A stretch of DNA of 64,000 nucleotides. Source: Tsukamurella pseudospumae. Lineage in GTDB: Bacteria > Actinomycetota > Actinomycetes > Mycobacteriales > Mycobacteriaceae. This document shows positions 59,388 to 64,000 of this stretch, in pieces. The notes beneath the pieces were generated by a model. It was not told the DNA's origin. It worked only from the letters and a program-made list of their open reading frames with translations, and made no database searches. The first letter of the stretch is position 1; every line of letters starts with the position of its first letter. The DNA lies in the NCBI RefSeq assembly GCF_001575205.1, contig NZ_LSRE01000010.1, positions 1 through 64,000 of the forward strand, in the 5' to 3' direction. Position numbers and translations under genes: made by a program.

Positions 59388-59771
59388 TCACCGCTCCTTC
59401 TCACGCGGAGGCTGCGCGAAGCGCAGCTCGTTGCCGGACGGGTCGATGACGGTCACCGTCGGGCCGCCGGGGCCGCCGGGGTCGAGGCCGGGCCGGGACC
59501 GGGGATGACGGTGCGCCGCCAGCTCGGCCTGCAACGCGGCGGCGTCGGCGACCGGGATCCACACGACCGAGTTCGGGCTGCCGTCGCCGAAGTGCTCCGA
59601 CAGGTGCAGTACCACGCCGCCGCGGCGAACCGCGACGTACGCGGGGAGGTCCGGCTCGAACCGGTGCTCCCACGCCAGCGTGAAACCCAGGTAGGCAGTG
59701 TAGAACTCGACCGCCGCGTCCCGGTCGAACATGCGCAGCACCGGCACCGCGGGCCCGCCGAACTCGGTCAT
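59388..59771 (-). CDS. Glyoxalase/bleomycin-resistance (VOC) family protein
   Basis: 127-residue VOC-fold protein of the bleomycin-resistance-like branch: VPVLRMFDRDAAVEFYTAYLGFTLAWEHRF, then VVLHLSEHFGDGSP and VTVIDPSGNELRFAQP. Such proteins sequester drugs or act as small metal enzymes; no specific substrate can be given. The start is leaderless (TAGTCT at 59778-59783, 6 nt upstream). Confidence 0.85.
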   Translation of the reverse strand: MTEFGGPAVPVLRMFDRDAAVEFYTAYLGFTLAWEHRFEPDLPAYVAVRRGGVVLHLSEHFGDGSPNSVVWIPVADAAALQAELAAHRHPRSRPGLDPGGPGGPTVTVIDPSGNELRFAQPPREKER

Positions 59772-59816
59772 GGGACCAGACTACGCACGCCGCGGGCCGT
59801 CGACTCGGCGAGCGTG

Positions 59817-61070
59817 ATGTCCCATTCGTGCCGATTCGCCTCCGGGGCCGGGATCGTCGGCCTGTCCACCGCTTTCAGCCTGCAGCAGCGGGGTGTGCAG
59901 GTGACTGTCGTGGACCGGATCGGTCCCGCCGCGGGCGCGTCCTGGGGCAACGCGGGCTGGCTGAGCCCGGCGTTCACCATCCCACTTCCCGAGCCGGCGC
60001 TCCTCAAGCAGGGACCGCGCGCGCTGCTGTCGCCGTCGTCGCCGGTGGCGCTGGCACCGTCGGCGGACCCGGCGGTGGCCAGGTTCATGGCTGCGTTCGC
60101 CCTGAACTGCACGCCGCACAAATGGGCCTCATCGATGCGGACCTACGCCACACTCAACGCCCACATCTACGACTCCTTCGAGCGGCAGATCGCCGCCGGC
60201 GTCCGCGGCGAGCTGCACGCGTACGACATGACGGTGGGCTTCGCGAGCCTGCACGACGCCACCGGGATCCTCGACGAGCTGGCCCGCGTCTCCGCGGCCG
60301 GCCAGCAGATCGACGTCACCCTCCTCGACCCCCGATCGGCCCGCGAGTACGAGCCGCACCTCACCGAGAACGTCGCTCTCGCACTGCGACTGCGCGGACA
60401 GCGATACCTGAACCCCGGCGCGTACGTGCAGGCGCTCGCCGACGCGGTGATCGCGGGCGGTGGAGAGCTGCGCACCGGCATCGACGTCACGGAGGTCCGG
60501 CGCGACGGCGCCCGCGCCCGCGTGATCGGCACGGGGATCGACGAACTGACCGACGCGGCGGTCCTGTGCTCCGGCGCATGGCTGCCCCGGCTCGCGTCGG
60601 CGCACGGTGTGCGGATCCCCCTGTTCGCCGGCCGCGGCTACAGCTGCTCGGTCCCCATCGACACCCCGCTGCAGGGCGCGACCTACTTCCCCGCGGCGCG
60701 TGCGGCGATCACGCCCCGGCCCGACGGTGCCGACGGCCGACCCCGCATCCGAGTGGCCGGGATCATGGAGTTCGCCGACCCCGACAAGCCGCTGAACCCC
60801 AAGCGGATCCGGGTGACCAACGACGCCGTCCGGCCGCTGCTGCGCGGGATCGACTGGTCGGGCATCGACGAGCAGTGGGTGGGCTCACGCCCGCTCTCGG
60901 CCGACGGCCTGCCGCTCATCGGCGGCACCGCGACACCGGGCGTCTACGTCGGCGGCGGGCACGGCATGTGGGGGCTGACGCTCGGCCCGCTCACCGGCGA
61001 GCTGCTGGCCGAACAGATCACCACAGGCCGCACGCCCGCGCTCACCGCGGGCCTGGACCCACTGCGGTAG
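59817..61070 (+). CDS. DadA-like FAD-dependent D-amino-acid dehydrogenase
   Basis: 417-residue FAD-dependent oxidoreductase of the DAO/DadA family: GAGIVGLSTAFSLQQRGVQVTVVDRIGPAAGASWGNAGWLSPA and the C-terminal GLPLIGGTATPGVYVGGGHGMWGLTLGP. The N-terminus is odd: the residues before GAGIVG are SHSCRFAS, not the usual hydrophobic beta strand, so the start may be wrong or the 5' end altered. The 3' end overlaps the convergent LLM gene by 29 bp. Confidence 0.78.
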   Translation: MSHSCRFASGAGIVGLSTAFSLQQRGVQVTVVDRIGPAAGASWGNAGWLSPAFTIPLPEPALLKQGPRALLSPSSPVALAPSADPAVARFMAAFALNCTPHKWASSMRTYATLNAHIYDSFERQIAAGVRGELHAYDMTVGFASLHDATGILDELARVSAAGQQIDVTLLDPRSAREYEPHLTENVALALRLRGQRYLNPGAYVQALADAVIAGGGELRTGIDVTEVRRDGARARVIGTGIDELTDAAVLCSGAWLPRLASAHGVRIPLFAGRGYSCSVPIDTPLQGATYFPAARAAITPRPDGADGRPRIRVAGIMEFADPDKPLNPKRIRVTNDAVRPLLRGIDWSGIDEQWVGSRPLSADGLPLIGGTATPGVYVGGGHGMWGLTLGPLTGELLAEQITTGRTPALTAGLDPLR

Positions 61071-61905
61071 CCAGCCGCTCGAGGTACGCGGTGGCCGCCT
61101 CGACACTCGAATCATCCACCGGGAAGAGCACATCGGTGATGCCCGCCGCGCCCCACCGGGCGAGGCGGTCACCGTCGGGCACGGAATCGAGGGCGACGAT
61201 GCGGGGCGCGCCCGAACGGCCGTGCTCGCGCCAGATCTCCTGCAGGCGTACGGCCGCGGTGGTGATCCCGCGGTCGCGCGGGGTGGTGATCCAGCCGTCG
61301 GCGTTCTTGGCGATCCACGTGAAGTTCTTGTCGGTCGCGCCGGCACCGACCAGGACGGGCACCGCACCGGGCGGCTTGGGCCAGGTCCAGCTGGGGCCGA
61401 AGGAGACGAATTCGCCCTCGTAGGAGGCCTCCTCGTCGCGCCACAGGGCGCGCATCGCCTCGAGGTATTCGCGGAGCATGGTGCGGCGACGACCGGCGGG
61501 GACGCCGTGGTCGGCGAGTTCATCGAGATTCCAGCCGAATCCGACGCCCAGGGAGACCCGTCCGCCGGACAGGTGGTCGACGGTGGCGATCGTCTTGGCG
61601 AGCGTGATCGGGTCGGACTGGACCGGCAGCGCCACCGCCGTCGACAGCTCGATCCGCTCGGTGACTGCGGCCGCGGCGGCCAGCGAGGTCCACGGGTCGA
61701 GCGTGCGCAGGTAGCGGTCGTCGGGCAGCTCCGCCGTGCCGGTACCCGGGTGCGCGGCATCGCGCCGGGTGGGGATGTGGCCGTGCTCGGGGACGAAGTA
61801 CGAGGCGAAGCCCGCCGCCTCGATGAGCGGCGCCAGCCGGTGCGGGGGCACCCCGCGGTCGGAGGTGAACTGGACGATGCCGACCCGGACTTCCTGCGTG
61901 ATCAC
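61042..61905 (-). CDS. LLM-class F420-dependent oxidoreductase
   Basis: 287-residue luciferase-like enzyme of the F420-using branch: VRVGIVQFTSDRGVPPHRLAPLIEAAGFASYFVPEHGHIP, LSGGRVSLGVGFGWNLDELADHG and GPGAVPVLVGAGA-like segments. Deazaflavin F420 is used by many Mycobacteriales enzymes, but the cofactor here is inferred from the family. The GTG at 61905 is preferred because the family begins ITQEVRVGIVQF. Substrate unknown. Confidence 0.83.
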   Translation of the reverse strand: MITQEVRVGIVQFTSDRGVPPHRLAPLIEAAGFASYFVPEHGHIPTRRDAAHPGTGTAELPDDRYLRTLDPWTSLAAAAAVTERIELSTAVALPVQSDPITLAKTIATVDHLSGGRVSLGVGFGWNLDELADHGVPAGRRRTMLREYLEAMRALWRDEEASYEGEFVSFGPSWTWPKPPGAVPVLVGAGATDKNFTWIAKNADGWITTPRDRGITTAAVRLQEIWREHGRSGAPRIVALDSVPDGDRLARWGAAGITDVLFPVDDSSVEAATAYLERLATAVGPGPR

Positions 61906-61962
61906 CCTCAAAGTAGAACACGTTCCATCGACGGGCGCGGGTATTCCGCCTACGTTGAAGGA

Positions 61963-62382
61963 ATGCCGCACCCGATCATGTTCGCCGACGACGACCCCGT
62001 CCTCGCCCGCGTCCGCGCGATCGCTCTCGCCTTCCCGGAGGCGACGGAGAAGGTGGCGCACGGCCGTCCGACCTTCCGCTGCGGCAAGATGTTCGCGATG
62101 TACGGCGGCGGCACGAAGAAGACCGAGCACCGCCCGCACGAGCAGCGGAACACGAGCGTGCTGTTCATCGCCGACCCGGCCGAGCGCGCCGCGCTGGAAC
62201 AGGACGAGCGGTTCTACCTGCCCGCCTACATGGCATCGGCGGGGTGGCTGGGCCTCGACCTGACGATCGGCACCGTCGACTGGGACGAGGTGCGCGAGCT
62301 CGTGGACGCGAGCTACCGGACCATCGCACCGAAACGGGCCCTCGCCCTGCTCGATGAGCAGGGCGAGGGCCCGTCGGACTAG
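61963..62382 (+). CDS. MmcQ/YjbR-family protein
   Basis: 139-residue protein of the YjbR (CyaY-like fold) family: ALAFPEATEKVAHGRPTFRCGKMFAMYGGG and the C-terminal SYRTIAPKRALALLDEQ. Usually described as DNA-binding-like, function unknown. TACGTT at 61951-61956 lies 6 nt before the ATG. The last codons of this gene also form the strong hairpin at 62336-62372. Confidence 0.85.
   Translation: MPHPIMFADDDPVLARVRAIALAFPEATEKVAHGRPTFRCGKMFAMYGGGTKKTEHRPHEQRNTSVLFIADPAERAALEQDERFYLPAYMASAGWLGLDLTIGTVDWDEVRELVDASYRTIAPKRALALLDEQGEGPSD
62336..62372. terminator. 17-bp hairpin inside the 3' end of the YjbR gene
   Basis: A perfect 17-bp stem (62336-62352 with 62356-62372) and 3-nt loop. It begins inside the YjbR coding region and ends 10 nt before its stop; the convergent gene ends at 62389, so it can serve as terminator for both. 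Confidence 0.85.
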
Positions 62383-62388
62383 ACCTCG

Positions 62389-62910
62389 CTACAGCTGCGG
62401 CCCCTGCTCGCGCAGGTCGTCCACGTCCTTCATCGCCTTACGCAGCTCGCCGAGCCAGTCGTCGGCGTGGTCGCCGACCAGGCGCACGCACCAGGCGAGC
62501 GCGTCGGCCCGCGATCGGGCGACACCGGCGTCGACCAGCGTGTCGAGCACGAGCCGCTCGGGCTGCCGGAGCCGCGACATCACCGGTACCGCCTGATGCG
62601 TGAACAGGATCGTCTCGTCGCCCGCCGTCACGCCCCACGACACTCGCCGGCGGTAGCGCTCCTGTGCCTCGTCGGCGACCCGCATGCGCTGCTCCCGAGT
62701 GTCCTCGCGGAACCGGGCGGCGCGCCCCTCGCGCTGCGCGGCCGACTGCTCCCCGTCCGTGGGGAGCTGTCCCACCACCACGATCTCGTCGCGGTCGACG
62801 GTGACCCGCGGCGCACTGTCGAACCAGTCGTCCGGGAGCCGGCCGGCGAACCAGTCCCCCGCATCCTTCGCGTCCGGCACCTCGGTGCGCGGGCCTCGTC
62901 CTGCCATCAT
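62389..62910 (-). CDS. Conserved hypothetical protein
   Basis: 173 residues, no signal peptide or membrane segment; I do not recognise a family. It is rich in Arg, Asp and Glu with a helical second half (RLRQPERLVLDTLVDAGVARSRADALAWCVRLVGDHADDWLGELRKAMKDV), which could hold a small alpha-helical or ribbon-helix-helix-like region. The start is clear: GAGGAGGT 5 nt before the ATG pair at 62910/62907. A triple TGATTACA repeat lies 23-46 nt upstream. No operon partner. Confidence 0.65.
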   Translation of the reverse strand: MMAGRGPRTEVPDAKDAGDWFAGRLPDDWFDSAPRVTVDRDEIVVVGQLPTDGEQSAAQREGRAARFREDTREQRMRVADEAQERYRRRVSWGVTAGDETILFTHQAVPVMSRLRQPERLVLDTLVDAGVARSRADALAWCVRLVGDHADDWLGELRKAMKDVDDLREQGPQL

Positions 62911-62932
62911 GTGCGACCTCCTCGATCGGCCT

Positions 62933-62956
62933 TGATTACATGATTACATGATTACG
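62933..62956. repeat. Three tandem TGATTACA octamers upstream of the hypothetical gene
   Basis: Copies at 62933-62940, 62941-62948 and 62949-62956 (last base G in the third). AT-rich in a G+C-rich setting and placed 23-46 nt before the start at 62910, in the position of a promoter or direct-repeat operator. Confidence 0.75.
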
Positions 62957-63016
62957 CCGAGCGCGCGGAGATGTCGAGGGGTGATCGCCCAGGGCGAACG
63001 ACGCGGACGCTCGAGG

Positions 63017-64000
63017 TCACCGTCCGGGTTCGAGCCGCCCGCCGCGGACCACGTGGAAGTCGTAGGCGGACTCGGCGTGCAGCCCGTCGTCGAGGCCGTC
63101 CGCCTCGTGCTGCGGGTCGGCGCGCAGTCCGATGGTGGCCTTGAGCGCGAGGCCGATGACCAGCGTGACCGCCATCGCGTAACCGAGCACCACGATGACC
63201 GCCACGGCCTGGCGCCACAGTTGGTCCAGGCCGCCGCCGTAGAGCAGGCCATCGCGCCCCGCCGGGGCGGAGGCGCTGCCGACCAGGCCGATCATGAGCA
63301 TTCCCACGACCCCGCTCACGAAGTGCACGCCCACCACGTCGAGCGAATCGTCGTACCGCCAGCGGTACTTGAGCTCGATCGCGTAGGAGCTGATCGCACC
63401 CGCCGCGGCGCCCACGGCGAGCGCCCCGATCGGCGTCACCGCCGAGCACGACGGGGTGATCGCCACCAGCCCGGCCACGACTCCCGAGGCCGCGCCGAAC
63501 GAGGTGGGCTTGCCGTGCCGGACCTTCTCCACGATCAACCAGGTCACCATCGACACCGCTCCGGCGCCGAGCGTGTTCGCGACGATCAACGCAGCCGACC
63601 CGTTGGCGGCGAGAGTGGATCCGGCGTTGAAGCCGAACCAGCCGAACCACAGCAGGCCCGCGCCGAGCATGACGAAGGGCAGGTTGTGCGGGCGCATCGG
63701 GTCGCGCGGCCACCCTGCGCGCCGCCCCAGCAACAGCGCCATGACCAGCGCCGAGGCGCCCGAGTTGATCTCCACGGCGGTGCCGCCGGCGAAGTCGATC
63801 GCCTTCAGGTGCTCCGTGATCCACCCGCCGTGTTCGGCCGTCAAGCCGGGCACCGAGAACACCCAGTGCGCGACCGGGAAGTAGACGAGCGTGGCCCACA
63901 GCCCCGCGAACACGAGCCAGGAGACGAAGCGCATGCGGTCGGCGACCGCACCCGCGATGAGGGCGACGGTGACCATCGCGAAACCCGCCTGGAAGGCGAC
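63017..64000 (-). CDS. amt: Ammonium transporter Amt (5' end beyond the window)
   Basis: At least 327 residues of an Amt/MEP/Rh channel, C-terminal portion. About eight to nine transmembrane helices are in view with the hallmark segments DFAGGTAVEINSGASALVMALLLG (His/Asp region), WFGWFGFNAGS, GAASGVVAGLVAITPSCSAVTPIGAL and DSLDVVGVHFVSGVVGMLMIGLVG (conserved pore His in GVHFVSG). The gene runs off the right edge, so its start and promoter are not visible. No glnB lies downstream; the 3' neighbour points the same way but has its own signals. Confidence 0.95.
   Translation of the reverse strand, partial: VAFQAGFAMVTVALIAGAVADRMRFVSWLVFAGLWATLVYFPVAHWVFSVPGLTAEHGGWITEHLKAIDFAGGTAVEINSGASALVMALLLGRRAGWPRDPMRPHNLPFVMLGAGLLWFGWFGFNAGSTLAANGSAALIVANTLGAGAVSMVTWLIVEKVRHGKPTSFGAASGVVAGLVAITPSCSAVTPIGALAVGAAAGAISSYAIELKYRWRYDDSLDVVGVHFVSGVVGMLMIGLVGSASAPAGRDGLLYGGGLDQLWRQAVAVIVVLGYAMAVTLVIGLALKATIGLRADPQHEADGLDDGLHAESAYDFHVVRGGRLEPGR

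Overview
The window is about 70% G+C, dense in genes, and reads as chromosome of a mycolic-acid actinobacterium (order Mycobacteriales). Gene order and protein character are closest in my judgement to Tsukamurella; the genus is an inference. The backbone follows the Mycobacterium tuberculosis Rv2986c-Rv3014c order: hupB, leuD, leuC, IclR regulator, gltX with tRNA-Glu/tRNA-Gln, FAH-family enzyme, MFS transporter, leuB, serA, ilvC-ilvN-ilvB, cfp6-like, DoxX, lppZ, gatB, pfkA, gatA, gatC, ACT-domain protein, ligA. Accessory blocks are inserted between these conserved genes. Many genes look leaderless: a TANNNT -10 box lies 6-8 nt before the start codon and no ribosome binding site is visible.

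Region by region. 1-3682: histone-like hupB (cut by the left edge), the leucine genes leuCD and a divergent LtbR-type regulator. 3719-8201: an aliphatic amide utilisation cluster (AmiB-like AAA+ ATPase, AmiE amidase, AmiS channel, a MarR regulator and a divergent AmiC-like binding protein). 8218-12153: a DUF2235 hydrolase and a very large ATP-binding LuxR (LAL) regulator. 12431-15280: a compact phage-type lysis cassette (LysB-like esterase, multidomain endolysin, holin-like protein) without other phage genes, ending at two identical tRNA-Glu genes and a tRNA-Gln gene. 15811-22107: gltX, FAH-family hydrolase, MFS, leuB, serA. 22121-34820: an accessory metabolic block with an MFS exporter, two flavin monooxygenases, a PucR regulator, an acyl-CoA ligase/DUF3556/FAD-oxidoreductase operon, an AurF-like di-iron oxygenase and a TetR regulator. 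34911-41173: ilvC, ilvN, ilvB with an attenuator-type leader, the CFP6-like protein and ilvD; with leuBCD this covers most branched-chain amino acid synthesis. 41234-47452: DoxX-type protein, LppZ, gatB, a proline-rich membrane protein, pfkA. 47496-52399: a two-component system, a secreted phospholipase A2, a membrane alpha/beta hydrolase, and a DUF559 nuclease-like gene enclosed by 67-bp inverted repeats. 52473-64000: gatA, gatC, a DHFR-like/AraC pair, an ACT protein, ligA, small enzymes, and amt (cut by the right edge).

The most interesting objects are: (1) the 1,081-bp unit at 51319-52399, one DUF559 gene bracketed by near-identical 67-bp terminal inverted repeats whose tips recur as a complete palindrome at 19430-19494; (2) the stand-alone lysis cassette next to a divergent LAL regulator, in an accessory segment ending at tRNA-Glu; (3) a leaderless, branched-chain-residue-rich leader peptide and terminator in front of ilvB; and (4) an octamer, GCACCGTC, that is strikingly frequent across the whole window. 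All counts and alignments were made by eye.
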